Below the pieces are notes generated by a model that worked only from the letters and a program-made list of their open reading frames with translations, had not been told where the DNA came from and made no database searches. Positions 26,572 to 35,454 of a stretch of 64,000 nt of DNA are shown piece after piece. How positions within the stretch are numbered: the stretch's first letter is position 1; each line of letters opens with the position of its first letter. A program made the position numbers and the translations under genes. Location: contig CP158972.1 of NCBI GenBank assembly GCA_040429635.1, forward strand, positions 2,118,001-2,182,000, written 5' to 3'. The stretch is from Tamlana crocina. Lineage in GTDB: Bacteria; Bacteroidota; Bacteroidia; Flavobacteriales; Flavobacteriaceae.

Positions 26572-27180
26572 ATGGAAAATGAAGTAGAACAAATAAGAAT
26601 GGAGAATATTGCCGATACAGATAGTGAAATATTTGCATTGCTAAAACAGCGCTATAGCCCACGAATTTTTAAAAAAAGACGCATTGATGAGTCTGACTTA
26701 GACCAGATTTTTGAAGCGGGCCGGTGGTCGGCAAGTTCAAATAACCTTCAACCATGGCGTTTTGTTTTTGCAGAAAAGGGTACGAAAGCTTATCAGTTGA
26801 TTTATGACTGCTTGAGTGATTTCAATAAAACATGGGCCAACAATGCACCGCTTTTAATGTTAACCGCGTTCCAGAAAAATACCAAAGACGGTAAAGAAAA
26901 TTTTCATGCTTTGCATGATTTAGGGCTTTGTTTAGGGAATGTTACAGTACAGGCTCAGTATTTAGGAATTGGTTTGCATCACATGGCGGGTGTGGATTGG
27001 AAAAAAGCCCATCGGATTTTTAAGGTGCCCAATAATTTTCATATCACTACAGCAATAGCCATGGGATATTATGGAGGTGCTTTAAATGATTTACCACCCG
27101 ATTTGCAAGAGGAAGAGATTGCACAACGGGAAAGAAATCCGGTTAAAACTTTTGCTTACAAGGAATCGTGGGGCGGTTAA
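26572..27180 (+). CDS. Nitroreductase family protein
   Basis: 202 aa. FMN-binding nitroreductase fold: KQRYSPRIFKKRRIDESDLD (phosphate/ribityl contacts), FEAGRWSASSNNLQPWRFVF, ALHDLGLCLGNVTVQAQYLG and IAMGYYGG. These are NAD(P)H-dependent flavin enzymes acting on quinones, nitro compounds or similar. Start MENEVEQIRMENIADTDSEI; the second Met (residue 10) is possible. Stands alone after the decayed reductase. Confidence 0.9.
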   Translation: MENEVEQIRMENIADTDSEIFALLKQRYSPRIFKKRRIDESDLDQIFEAGRWSASSNNLQPWRFVFAEKGTKAYQLIYDCLSDFNKTWANNAPLLMLTAFQKNTKDGKENFHALHDLGLCLGNVTVQAQYLGIGLHHMAGVDWKKAHRIFKVPNNFHITTAIAMGYYGGALNDLPPDLQEEEIAQRERNPVKTFAYKESWGG

Positions 27181-27276
27181 TACTTTAAATTTATAGTATT
27201 AAAAAATTAGTTTTGACGGGAATATAGTAGTACCTTTAAAGTTTACTATTTTTCGTCCCCAAAAAACTAAAATACA

Positions 27277-27837
27277 ATGACTCTCTTCGTAAAATACGAT
27301 TTTGATAAGCTGTGTACAGCATTTTTAAAAGAGCACCTCAACGCTTTGGATATCTCCTACACCATTAACAGTATTAATGAGGTTGAAATTAGCGAAGAGT
27401 TACCTGAGCACAAACAAGAATTCCTTGAAGGTGCCTTTAAAAAATACGGTATAGAAATAATAACAAACCAAAAATCAAATTTAGTTGAGCGCATAAAGAG
27501 CAGCATCGATAAAATGTTAAGGGATAAATCTAAAAGTGCCTTAAAGCTGTCTACGTATTTATCCGAAAATTTAAACTATTCTTACACCCATTTATCTAAG
27601 GTTTTTTCAGAAAGCACTTATACATCTATTGAAAATTATGCCATTCTTAGAAAAGTTGATATAGTAAAAGAGTATCTTTGCAATACAGACTTAACTTTAA
27701 CAGAAATAGCATTTCAATTAAATTATAGTAGTGTGGCCCATTTATCTGGTCAGTTTAAAAAAGTTACCGGTTTAACCCCAACCACTTTCCAGCATATCAT
27801 GGTAAATAAAAAAAAATACGAACTTAAAGTTGGTTAA
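27277..27837 (+). CDS. AraC-family HTH regulator with short N-terminal domain
   Basis: 186 aa. Residues ~1-60 form a small alpha/beta region (sequence around YTINSINEVEISEELPE). The C-terminal ~110 residues are the two-HTH AraC domain (KLSTYLSENLNYSYTHLSKV, LTLTEIAFQLNYSSVAHLSG, QFKKVTGLTPTTFQH). It lies 14 nt upstream of a response regulator and 468 nt upstream of a histidine kinase, forming a signalling operon. The short N-terminal domain coupled to AraC HTH is common in flavobacterial stress-type loci (general impression). Confidence 0.88.
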   Translation: MTLFVKYDFDKLCTAFLKEHLNALDISYTINSINEVEISEELPEHKQEFLEGAFKKYGIEIITNQKSNLVERIKSSIDKMLRDKSKSALKLSTYLSENLNYSYTHLSKVFSESTYTSIENYAILRKVDIVKEYLCNTDLTLTEIAFQLNYSSVAHLSGQFKKVTGLTPTTFQHIMVNKKKYELKVG

Positions 27838-27851
27838 CAGACCGTAAATAA

Positions 27852-28298
27852 ATGAATAAATCCCTCTTGAATATTGTCTTGGCAGATGATGATGAAGATG
27901 ACAGAATGTTATTTAGTGAAGCTATAGAAGAAATCGATATTCGCACCAAACTTTCGTTGTTCAGTCACGGTAAAGAACTTATGGATTACCTTAACCTGCC
28001 TAACGTTATACTTCCAAATCTTATATTTTTAGACCTTAACATGCCCATAAAATGCGGTATGCAATGTTTAAAGGAAATTAGAAGCAACGAAAGGTTAAAC
28101 CATCTATGCGTTGCTATATACTCAACCTCCTCTTCTGATATTGATGTAGAGGAAACCTTTTTAAATGGAGCGAATATTTATATTAATAAGCCCCCAAGTT
28201 ATATAAAACTTAAGGAATCTATTGAAAAGGTATTGAAACTTAACTGGCAGTACCATACTTCTAACTTAAACAAAGAGACTTTTTTATTTAGAATTTAA
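27852..28298 (+). CDS. Single-domain response regulator (Rcp1-like)
   Basis: 148 aa, receiver domain only. Acidic pocket ADDDEDD at residues 11-17, phospho-acceptor D61 in FLDLNMP, Ser/Thr switch in IYSTSS, and K113 in YINKPPS. No output domain, so it works by protein contact, as Rcp1-type regulators do with phytochrome-like kinases. It lies 7 nt before the PAS histidine kinase, its likely partner. Confidence 0.93.
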   Translation: MNKSLLNIVLADDDEDDRMLFSEAIEEIDIRTKLSLFSHGKELMDYLNLPNVILPNLIFLDLNMPIKCGMQCLKEIRSNERLNHLCVAIYSTSSSDIDVEETFLNGANIYINKPPSYIKLKESIEKVLKLNWQYHTSNLNKETFLFRI

Positions 28299-28305
28299 AC
28301 AAGTT

Positions 28306-30900
28306 ATGGACTTTAAACGTGTTTATACTTCTACTAAAACTTATATAATTTTATTGATTTCGGCTTTTGCTTTGCTGTTGGTTATGGCAAGTATGGCTTA
28401 TAAACAAATTATCAAATTACAGGAGTCTGCTGAAATGATAACCCATACAGTACACGTTTATAATGTACTGGGTAGCCTTTCCAGACACGCGATAAAAGCA
28501 GATTCTGAAGACTTTAAACAGGAACTTTTAAAAAAACCTAATGCTAGCAATACCCTTAAGAGATATTCGCAGGAAGGCATAAAATTAATAGATAGCTTAA
28601 AAAAGTTAACGGTTGATAACCCTATGCAACAAACCAAACTAAAACCGTTAGGAAGTTTGTTGAATAAGTTGAACAGCCAACTCTATGTATTGGATACACT
28701 AAATTTAGAGAGCGACCAAGAGTTTTTTGAGGCAAGAGAATTACAAAAAGAAAAAATTTCTAAAACACTTTTCAATATTCGTGTTATAGAAAACCAAATA
28801 CTTAAGGAAGAGGAGCGTTTAATGCATAAAAGAAAATCAGAATATGCATCGCACAAATTTTTAGCGCCCCTAACTTCATTAATCTTAGCTTTCTTTGCCC
28901 TTCTTATTTCATTTATTTCGTTTTTAAGGATATATAGAAATAAACTGAGGTTTAAACGGTCTGAAGCATTATTAAAAAATATTCTTTCTACTACCGATAA
29001 TGTTATTAACTATTATGAGCCAATATTTAACAATGCTAATGAATTGGTAGATTATAAAATTGTATTTGCTAATGAGTGCAATCGTGATTATTTCGGTTTA
29101 GAACCAGATGAGATTATAGGTAAAAAGGTTTCTGAAGTTTTTCCTGTTCTCGTTGAAAATGGGGATATGAAAGAAATGAAGAGGTGTTATAAGGAGAGAA
29201 AGACCGTTGTGTTCGATAGGCCATTGATGATACAAAATGAAAAAATGTGGTTTCATTCTTTAGTCACCCCATTAGAGGGTGGTATATTGGTAACAGCGAG
29301 AAACACAACAGCCGAAGAAAATGCCAAGGAAGCGCAGTTACTGTTCAAAAAACGACTAGAAAAGCATAATTTAGAACTATTAAACAACCGTGCTTTTTTA
29401 AGTAACATACTTAAAAGTATATCGCATGTGGTTATACACTTTAAAAGTGTAAGAAATAAAGAAGGAAAAATAAATGATTTCAATATATCATTTGTCAATG
29501 AAAACGTAACTCCTATTACGGGCGATATTCCTGAGAAAATTAAAAACAAAAAAGTTTCAGAGGTATACCCCGATATTTTTAACCCAGTTGTACTTGAGCA
29601 CTTGGCTAATGTGGTTGAAGGAGGCACAACCCAGCATTATCAAGTACCATATTATCAAAACAACCGTGAGCAGTGGTTTAGGGCTACTGCTATAAAGCTT
29701 GGAGATGGAGTTACGGTAACATTAAGAGAGATAACCGAAGAGAAAAAAACGTCCGATCGGTTAACCCAGCTTAACGAAGAACTTGTTATTCAAAATTCCA
29801 TTTTATCAGACGCCGAAAATTTAGCTAAAATAGGCAGTTTTATCTGGGACCCAGAAACCGACGATTTGGAGCCCTCTGAAAACTTCTATAATATGTTGGG
29901 GGGAATTTCAGAGAACAAAAAAACACCTTTATCAGGGTTCAGGGAATATGTACACCCAGAGGATATTGAAGTTTATGATAGACGAAACCTAAAATCCATA
30001 ACTCAATTTAGCTCTTTAGAACATACCTTCCGTATTATAACAAAACAAGGAGGCTTAAAGTATTTTAAAACAAATGGGCAGTTTGTAAATAAAAATGGAA
30101 AAATGGTTATGGTGGGGGTTGTTCAAGATGTTACAGACAGTATCATAGCTGAAGAAAATTTACTGAACAGCAACTTAAAATTAAAGCAAAGTAATGCAGA
30201 ACTCGAAGCTTTTAATAGAGTAGCCAGTCATGACCTACAGGAGCCGTTGCGTAAAATTCAACTGTTTATATCTAGAATAGAAGACCGGGAAATAGAGGCT
30301 CTTTCCGATAAGGGTAAGTCCTATTTTAAAAAGGTTACCAATGCTGTACAGCGTATGCAGTCGCTAATTAAAAACCTATTGTCCTATTCTAGGATTGATA
30401 GCAGCAGAACAGATTTTGAAAACATAAATCTAGATGAAACTTTAAGTAACGTAGAAGAAGATTTAGCTACGGTAATAAAAGAAACAGGGGCAGAATTGAC
30501 AGCTGATAAACTTCCAGTTTTAAAAGGAGTCGCTTTCCAGATGGAACAATTGTTTACCAATTTAATCTCCAATTCATTAAAGTATAGAAACCTTACTGCG
30601 GCTCCAAAAATTGAAATACGATATGAACTTATTGATGCTTCGGGTTTACCTATCCACTTGCCTAAAGAAAAGAAATTTTATCATAAAATCTCATTTATAG
30701 ATAATGGTATTGGCTTTGATTCCCAATATGCCGAAAAAATATTTGAAGTTTTCCAACGGCTACATCAAAAAACAGAATATACGGGTAACGGTATTGGCTT
30801 GGCTACTTGTAAAAAAATAGTGGAAAATCATAATGGGTATATCATTGCAAAATCTAGCGTTGGCTCGGGTGCACAGTTTATAGTCTTTTTACCAGTTTAA
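28306..30900 (+). CDS. Hybrid-less sensor histidine kinase with CHASE3-like sensor and PAS domains
   Basis: 864 aa. Two membrane helices (~10-30 and ~188-208) enclose a helical extracytoplasmic region resembling CHASE3. Then follow at least three PAS-like segments (e.g. IFANECNRDYFGLEPDEIIG; FVNENVTPITGDIPEKIKNK; LAKIGSFIWDPETDDLEPSE with a PAC end). The HisKA phospho-His is H642 in ASHDLQEPLRKI, and the ATPase has NLISNSLKYR, DNGIGF and GNGIGLATC. The kinase core is of the bacteriophytochrome type that pairs with single-domain receivers such as the preceding gene. Confidence 0.93.
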   Translation: MDFKRVYTSTKTYIILLISAFALLLVMASMAYKQIIKLQESAEMITHTVHVYNVLGSLSRHAIKADSEDFKQELLKKPNASNTLKRYSQEGIKLIDSLKKLTVDNPMQQTKLKPLGSLLNKLNSQLYVLDTLNLESDQEFFEARELQKEKISKTLFNIRVIENQILKEEERLMHKRKSEYASHKFLAPLTSLILAFFALLISFISFLRIYRNKLRFKRSEALLKNILSTTDNVINYYEPIFNNANELVDYKIVFANECNRDYFGLEPDEIIGKKVSEVFPVLVENGDMKEMKRCYKERKTVVFDRPLMIQNEKMWFHSLVTPLEGGILVTARNTTAEENAKEAQLLFKKRLEKHNLELLNNRAFLSNILKSISHVVIHFKSVRNKEGKINDFNISFVNENVTPITGDIPEKIKNKKVSEVYPDIFNPVVLEHLANVVEGGTTQHYQVPYYQNNREQWFRATAIKLGDGVTVTLREITEEKKTSDRLTQLNEELVIQNSILSDAENLAKIGSFIWDPETDDLEPSENFYNMLGGISENKKTPLSGFREYVHPEDIEVYDRRNLKSITQFSSLEHTFRIITKQGGLKYFKTNGQFVNKNGKMVMVGVVQDVTDSIIAEENLLNSNLKLKQSNAELEAFNRVASHDLQEPLRKIQLFISRIEDREIEALSDKGKSYFKKVTNAVQRMQSLIKNLLSYSRIDSSRTDFENINLDETLSNVEEDLATVIKETGAELTADKLPVLKGVAFQMEQLFTNLISNSLKYRNLTAAPKIEIRYELIDASGLPIHLPKEKKFYHKISFIDNGIGFDSQYAEKIFEVFQRLHQKTEYTGNGIGLATCKKIVENHNGYIIAKSSVGSGAQFIVFLPV

Positions 30901-30987
30901 AGGGCACTTTTTTATCACAATTTTACTCTTACCGAGTAAAACACCTCTTCTTTTATAGTTTTTTTAACTAATTATTTCCAAAATCCT

Positions 30988-31041
30988 AAAGTTATATAAC
31001 ACAATCCAAAAGTTATGTAACGAAATATTGCTGCGTTGTAA
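30988..31041. promoter_or_regulatory. Two palindromic operator-like repeats plus a half copy
   Basis: AAAGTTATATAAC (30988-31000) and AAAGTTATGTAAC (31009-31021) are 21 bp apart, two helical turns; GTTATATAAC is a perfect palindrome. A weaker GTTGTAAC follows near 31034-31041. They lie upstream of two small genes and the second AraC gene. Confidence 0.5.
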
Positions 31042-31087
31042 CGAATTTTACACTATTCGTAAAAATCAAACTATAATCCTTTTAACT

Positions 31088-31246
31088 ATGAGTACAGTAG
31101 GTATGAACAGCACTTTTAAAAAGCCCTCAAAACAATTTGCTAGAGTAGGAAAATCATGGCCAAGAACATACTTTATGGGAAGCAACTTTTTAAAGAATGT
31201 GTTTTGGAGAGTAATAGGAAAAGAGAACAATACAATAGAAAGTTAA
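31088..31246 (+). CDS. 52-aa small protein, unknown
   Basis: ATG at 31088 (MSTVGMNSTFKKPSKQFARV), TAA at 31244-31246. A start 60 nt earlier is possible but would overlap the operator-like repeats. The sequence is basic with aromatic residues (KSWPRTYFMGSNFLKNVFWR) and lacks a clear membrane helix. No family recognised. It is followed 22 nt later by another small gene and then the AraC regulator, so it may be a stress-induced small protein (inference). Confidence 0.55.
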   Translation: MSTVGMNSTFKKPSKQFARVGKSWPRTYFMGSNFLKNVFWRVIGKENNTIES

Positions 31247-31268
31247 ATGTCAAACCAAAATCACCCAA

Positions 31269-31424
31269 ATGTTAAGAATAGCAGCTTATACAGTAGTACT
31301 ATGCTTTATTGCTTGGGGTACAGGTTTCTTTCTTTTTGGAGTAGATATGACGATCCACTTTTTATTGATTGATATAATTGTCCTCACCGTAGTAGCGGCA
31401 TTAACGATAAACACGAAATTCTAA
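31269..31424 (+). CDS. 51-aa membrane protein resembling lmo0937/DUF5670 family
   Basis: ATG at 31269, TAA at 31422-31424. Two hydrophobic helices: MLRIAAYTVVLCFIAWGTGF and, after a short loop, LLIDIIVLTVVAALTIN. The pattern of a GxFFxFG turn between two helices is that of the tiny lmo0937-type stress membrane proteins common in Bacteroidota, but the match is from memory. Too short for ordinary gene calling; kept because of its spacing (18 nt before the AraC gene) and the composition. Confidence 0.65.
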   Translation: MLRIAAYTVVLCFIAWGTGFFLFGVDMTIHFLLIDIIVLTVVAALTINTKF

Positions 31425-31442
31425 ACCTTAAAATTTAATCTT

Positions 31443-32471
31443 ATGAAAACGATATATTTAAATGCAGACACGATTGAAAAAACTTTTGAGCAACTTAAAA
31501 CCAATATTGGAGGGGCTATACTAAAAGAGTCGAACGAGTATACTTTAGAAATAAGAAATAAATTTGGACAAGGAACAATACAGGGCGTAGTGCTATCTGG
31601 CGGTATTTCCTATATTGAATTTGATCTGAAATTTTATGACGATATTGCTATTTCTATTAACACCCCAAGAAAAAACCCTATCTATTTTGCATATTGTTAT
31701 CAGGGTAGCCTAACCCATAGTTTCGGCATCGACGGTAAAAAAACGGAGTTACAAAGTTTTCAAACTGGAATTATTTCAAGTAAGCCAAAGGAGGAAAACG
31801 TGCTTTACTTCAAAAAGAATGAAAGACTTAATATTACATTAATCACTGTTCAAACATCTCGTTCTTCCAAAAAACCCATAAGCAATGATCTAAAAACAAA
31901 ATTATACAACACATTCATAAAGGATGAGAGGTTGGAAAACTTTGTATATGTGGGGTCGCAAAACTTGAAGATTGCCGAAAAAATTCAGCAAATTCATGCC
32001 ATTAGACAAAAAGGATTAGTAAGAACCCTTTTGATTCAAGGATTAGTTAATGTAATTTTAGCTCTTGAAATACAGCAACACGCCGACGACGAAAAAAACA
32101 GAAATCGACATCTTGGTATACTTACCACAAGCGAGATGAAAATCATCAAGCAAGTTTCGGAGTATATTGAAGAAAATTTCGATAGGCCATTATCTATATC
32201 ATTCTTATGTTCACAGTTCGGTATAACAGCCTTAAAACTTCAGGAAGGCTTTAAGTTAATGCATGGCCGTACCGTTTCTACCCACATTAAGTGGGTGCGC
32301 GTTCAAAAAGCAGAAGAATATTTAAAACATACCGATATGAATATCTCTGAGATTGTTTATAGTATTGGTTTTTCAAGTAGAAGCTATTTTTCAAAAATTT
32401 TCAAAGAAAGCTTTAACTGTAGTCCGAGAGAATACAAAGAAGCCCAAAAAGTGCTACCCATATCAGCTTAA
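31443..32471 (+). CDS. AraC family transcriptional regulator
   Basis: 342 aa. The N-terminal ~130 residues look like a cupin-type sensor domain (beta-rich: SGGISYIEFDLKFYDDIAIS, YFAYCYQGSLTHSFGIDG). The C-terminal two-HTH AraC domain at ~235-335 has LSISFLCSQFGITALKLQEG and MNISEIVYSIGFSSRSYFSK. Co-directional with the two small genes before it, 18 nt from the second, so it may regulate and be transcribed with them. Confidence 0.92.
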   Translation: MKTIYLNADTIEKTFEQLKTNIGGAILKESNEYTLEIRNKFGQGTIQGVVLSGGISYIEFDLKFYDDIAISINTPRKNPIYFAYCYQGSLTHSFGIDGKKTELQSFQTGIISSKPKEENVLYFKKNERLNITLITVQTSRSSKKPISNDLKTKLYNTFIKDERLENFVYVGSQNLKIAEKIQQIHAIRQKGLVRTLLIQGLVNVILALEIQQHADDEKNRNRHLGILTTSEMKIIKQVSEYIEENFDRPLSISFLCSQFGITALKLQEGFKLMHGRTVSTHIKWVRVQKAEEYLKHTDMNISEIVYSIGFSSRSYFSKIFKESFNCSPREYKEAQKVLPISA

Positions 32472-32499
32472 TAAGCAAATGTGTGTTATTTAATCTAAA

Positions 32500-33076
32500 G
32501 AATTCCTCGTCAGCTTTCTGAGGGGTTTAGCAGAAAAGTTTGAAAAACGGAGAGTTTTACAAAATACTTTGAAAAAGTATATATTGGATTTATGAGTGAA
32601 CATATCCACAAGCGACCTAATAAAAGCTTGCTGTTGTATCATGTAATTTATCCAATAAAATATAGGCATTCAATTTTGACTGACCGTGTTAATTCTAGTA
32701 TAATAGCTTTAGTGTGTTCAGAGATAGAAAACAGATATGAGATCTATTTTATAGAGACAGGTTTAGATGAGAACCACGTTCATTTTTTAGTTCAAAGTAT
32801 CCCAGTGTATTCTCCAAAAAAGATAGTTCAAACGGTCAAGAGTATATTGGCAAGGGAAATCTTTCGTCTTCATCCAGAAGTAAAAGAGCAATTATGGGGC
32901 GGTCAGTTTTGGATAAAAGGGTATTATGTAAATACGTTGGGTCAATATGCTAACGAATAAGTGATAAAGAACTATTTAATGAATCAAGGAAAACAAAAAG
33001 AAAATAAACAGATCCATTCAAGTCAATTGAGGCTGTTTGAATAATTGAGATACCGCGCAGCTTGCCTTGCTGTGGG
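32500..33076 (+). mobile_element. IS200-type element (IS200/IS605 family), TnpA only
   Basis: Defined by a TnpA gene with candidate end hairpins instead of inverted repeats. On the left, CCTC/CAG pairs with CTGAGG at 32505-32524; on the right, CAGC (33058-33061) pairs with GCTG (33069-33072). No TnpB is present. Exact cleavage sites cannot be fixed by eye. The right hairpin ends immediately before the stop codon of the convergent FGE-like gene. Confidence 0.55.
32592..33044 (+). pseudogene. IS200/IS605 TnpA (Y1 HUH transposase) with in-frame stop
   Basis: Start MSEHIHKRPNKSLLLYHVIY. HUH motif in ENHVHFLVQSIP; catalytic Tyr in the segment FWIKGYYVNTLGQYANE. A TAA at 32958-32960 follows, and the same frame then continues VIKNYLMNQGKQKENKQIHS and ends at 33044, which is the expected TnpA tail. 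Full length would be 150 aa, normal for TnpA. One base change (e.g. GAA to TAA) explains the loss of the last ~28 residues; activity of the truncated form is doubtful. Confidence 0.85.
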
Positions 33077-33077
33077 G

Positions 33078-34199
33078 TCATTCATTTTTAAGCATATGTG
33101 GCGTTGCCACAGTTCTAAAGCCCATGTGGTCTGATCCAGAATCTATACTGTTTCCCATTTTGGCAGAAATCCTAAAACTGGCACAATAAGAGGCGTGGCA
33201 TAAAAATGAGCCACCCTTAATAACATGTTCTATTTGATAAGGGTTATTGGGACTATAACTTTTTGCAGCACCCTTTGGGTTAACAATTGGTTTCGATGTA
33301 TCTAACTCTTTATAATAGTTTACATTGAATAAATCGCTCGTCAATTCCCAAACATTGCCTGCCATATCGTAAATTCCAATATCGTTTGGCGGGTATGATT
33401 TTACCGGAGCGATAAATTCAAAGCCATCTTTAGGTTCGTTTTTAATGGGAAAAACCCCTTGCCACGTATTAGCATATTGGTTTAATAGGCTAGGGTCGTT
33501 ACCCCAAGTAAAGGTGTTGTTTGCACTGTTACCTTGTGCAGCAGATTCCCATTCGGCTTCGGTAGGTAGTCTTCTATTGGCCCATTCGCAGTAAGCCATG
33601 GCATCTTCATATGCAATGTGAACGACAGGAAAATTTTCTTTACCCTCAATACTACTGCCAGGACCCTCTGGGTGTTGCCAGTTAGCACCAACTTTCCATG
33701 TCCACCATTGGCTATAATCGCCCATGTTCGCCACCTTATCTACATTCTTGTTGAAGATTAAACTGCCAGGTTGCAATACCGAGTCGTGTGGTTTTGGTGT
33801 TCCGGGGGGTAAATCTTTTTTCATTTCTTCCCAAATAATAGGTCGCTCAGCAATGGTTTTGTAACCAGTAGCGTCAACAAATTCTTTAAATTGCTTATTG
33901 GTGACTTCTGTAATATCTATAAAAAAACCATCAACGGTGACTTGATGGGCTGGTTTTTCACGGGGCATAGCAAATTGGTCTTCGGGCTTGGCGCCTTGGG
34001 TAAAAGTTTTCTTTTCAACCCATACCATGCCTTCGGGAGTGCTTCCTGGTTTAGAGGTTGGTGGTGACTCTAGATGAACTTCTTTTTCTGTATTGTTTGT
34101 TGAAGTTGTCTTTTTTGAGTTTTCCTGATTTTTACATCCAATAAAACCAACAGATAAAAGTACCACGGTAAATATGGAGGCAATGGATTTTTTTTTCAT
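33078..34199 (-). CDS. Formylglycine-generating enzyme (FGE/SUMF1) family lipoprotein
   Basis: 373 aa. N-terminus MKKKSIASIFTVVLLSVGFI followed by GCKN, a lipobox. The FGE-sulfatase domain starts at PEGMVWVEKKTFTQGA and includes FFIDITEVTNKQFKEFV, RLPTEAEWESAAQG, and YDMAGNVWELTSD. The end GGSFLCHASYCASFRISAKM carries two cysteines, C334 and C339, spaced as the catalytic pair of true FGE. Such enzymes convert a sulfatase cysteine to formylglycine. No sulfatase is in the window. Many family members lack the cysteines, so their presence is notable. Confidence 0.9.
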   Translation of the reverse strand: MKKKSIASIFTVVLLSVGFIGCKNQENSKKTTSTNNTEKEVHLESPPTSKPGSTPEGMVWVEKKTFTQGAKPEDQFAMPREKPAHQVTVDGFFIDITEVTNKQFKEFVDATGYKTIAERPIIWEEMKKDLPPGTPKPHDSVLQPGSLIFNKNVDKVANMGDYSQWWTWKVGANWQHPEGPGSSIEGKENFPVVHIAYEDAMAYCEWANRRLPTEAEWESAAQGNSANNTFTWGNDPSLLNQYANTWQGVFPIKNEPKDGFEFIAPVKSYPPNDIGIYDMAGNVWELTSDLFNVNYYKELDTSKPIVNPKGAAKSYSPNNPYQIEHVIKGGSFLCHASYCASFRISAKMGNSIDSGSDHMGFRTVATPHMLKNE

Positions 34200-34264
34200 T
34201 ATTTTAAATTCTTTAACGTTTTAATGATTGTCGATGGAACGTAAATTTAGTGGAAGAGGTTATG

Positions 34265-35365
34265 TTACCTTTTCCATTGAAGTTTCAGTTTATCAAAAAA
34301 CTTTCTAACTAAATTGTAAACAAATGTATTGGTTTTTGCGTAATTAAACGAAAGGAAGCATACAACAAGTATAAATAAAATGGCCCCTACAATAGCTTCA
34401 GTTGCAGATAGGGATTGCTTTAAAAACCACTTGATGCCGTAACCGGTAAAACTTCCGTAGAGCAAAATAAAATGGATAACGTAAATAGACAAAGTCTTTT
34501 CTCCAATTTTTGCAATTATTGATTGTTTTAAAAACATTTCTAAAGCATAAAAAACTCCGAATAGCATAAGCACGTTGCCCAGTCGGGTAAACAGGTAATT
34601 GTAGTTGGCACTTAGCTTGAAGAGTTCAATATCAAAAACACTATAAAACTCCATTAAAAGCCAAGACGAATGGCCTATTAAAAAATACCCTGCCAAAAGA
34701 AAGGTGAGAATGGTTACGGCTTTAAATCGGAAGCGGTGCACATGCCTAAAAAACACAGTAGAGATAAAAGCCCCAAAGGCCGAATACCCGAACCAAGGCA
34801 AAATGGTAAATACCGAGCCGTTGGTTTTGCTCATATAGTTAGCTAAAAACAGAGGCGTGTTTTCTAAAGTTAGGTTTCTGTAAAGTGGCTCGGACAAAAA
34901 ACAAACAAAGCCTATTAAAAATAACACCACCGAAAACACATAGCTATGTTTCTTAAAAACCAAATGAAGCAATACCAAAAAAATAAGGGACAAGCCAATG
35001 CACTGCAGTACATCGACTGCAAAAAAATAAGGGTTAAACTTGCCGCTAAGCCAACTAAAAACATTAATGCGCAAGCTATAACCAATACCAATTAGAAGCA
35101 TGCCACGAAAAAGTCCTTTCTTTATCCTAGGCTTGTCGCAGCCCTTTTGGTGAGCCTTTAAAAGTAAATAGGAAAAAACAAGTCCGGAAATAGTGAAAAA
35201 CGTGGGGGCGGTAATGCCTCGAAAATATGACCAAACGTTATAAGCTATATTTCCGTTGTCTCTAAAAATAGGAGCGAGCAAGGTATCGATAAAATGCCCT
35301 TGAAGCATCATCAAAATAGCAAATGCCCGCACGGCATCGATAAAATATAAACGGTTGGTCTGCAA
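34265..35365 (-). CDS. HGSNAT/DUF1624-like multi-pass membrane acyltransferase
   Basis: 366 aa with about ten hydrophobic helices. The first segment RLYFIDAVRAFAILMMLQGH has the R-x-x-x-x-D and conserved His of the heparan-alpha-glucosaminide N-acetyltransferase catalytic domain, and RGITAPTFFTISGLVFSYLL is the second conserved block. The human homologue acetylates a terminal glucosamine; bacterial members are largely uncharacterised and probably acylate a cell-envelope sugar. Lies 65 nt upstream of, and co-directional with, the FGE-like gene. Confidence 0.85.
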   Translation of the reverse strand: MQTNRLYFIDAVRAFAILMMLQGHFIDTLLAPIFRDNGNIAYNVWSYFRGITAPTFFTISGLVFSYLLLKAHQKGCDKPRIKKGLFRGMLLIGIGYSLRINVFSWLSGKFNPYFFAVDVLQCIGLSLIFLVLLHLVFKKHSYVFSVVLFLIGFVCFLSEPLYRNLTLENTPLFLANYMSKTNGSVFTILPWFGYSAFGAFISTVFFRHVHRFRFKAVTILTFLLAGYFLIGHSSWLLMEFYSVFDIELFKLSANYNYLFTRLGNVLMLFGVFYALEMFLKQSIIAKIGEKTLSIYVIHFILLYGSFTGYGIKWFLKQSLSATEAIVGAILFILVVCFLSFNYAKTNTFVYNLVRKFFDKLKLQWKR

Positions 35366-35454
35366 TACAAAGTTGGTTTGAATGCTTAAATATACTCTGA
35401 AATAATTGAAATGGTACGGCCCTAAAATGATATATTTATAAAATTTTACAGTTT

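Noticed and set aside
31028-31087. 20-residue N-terminal extension of the small protein at 31088
   Set aside because: It would place the start within the operator-like repeats and adds residues of no clear character.
13170-33080. Integrated prophage or conjugative element
   Set aside because: No integrase, terminase, tail, relaxase or tra gene is present; the accessory content is a patchwork with two IS elements.
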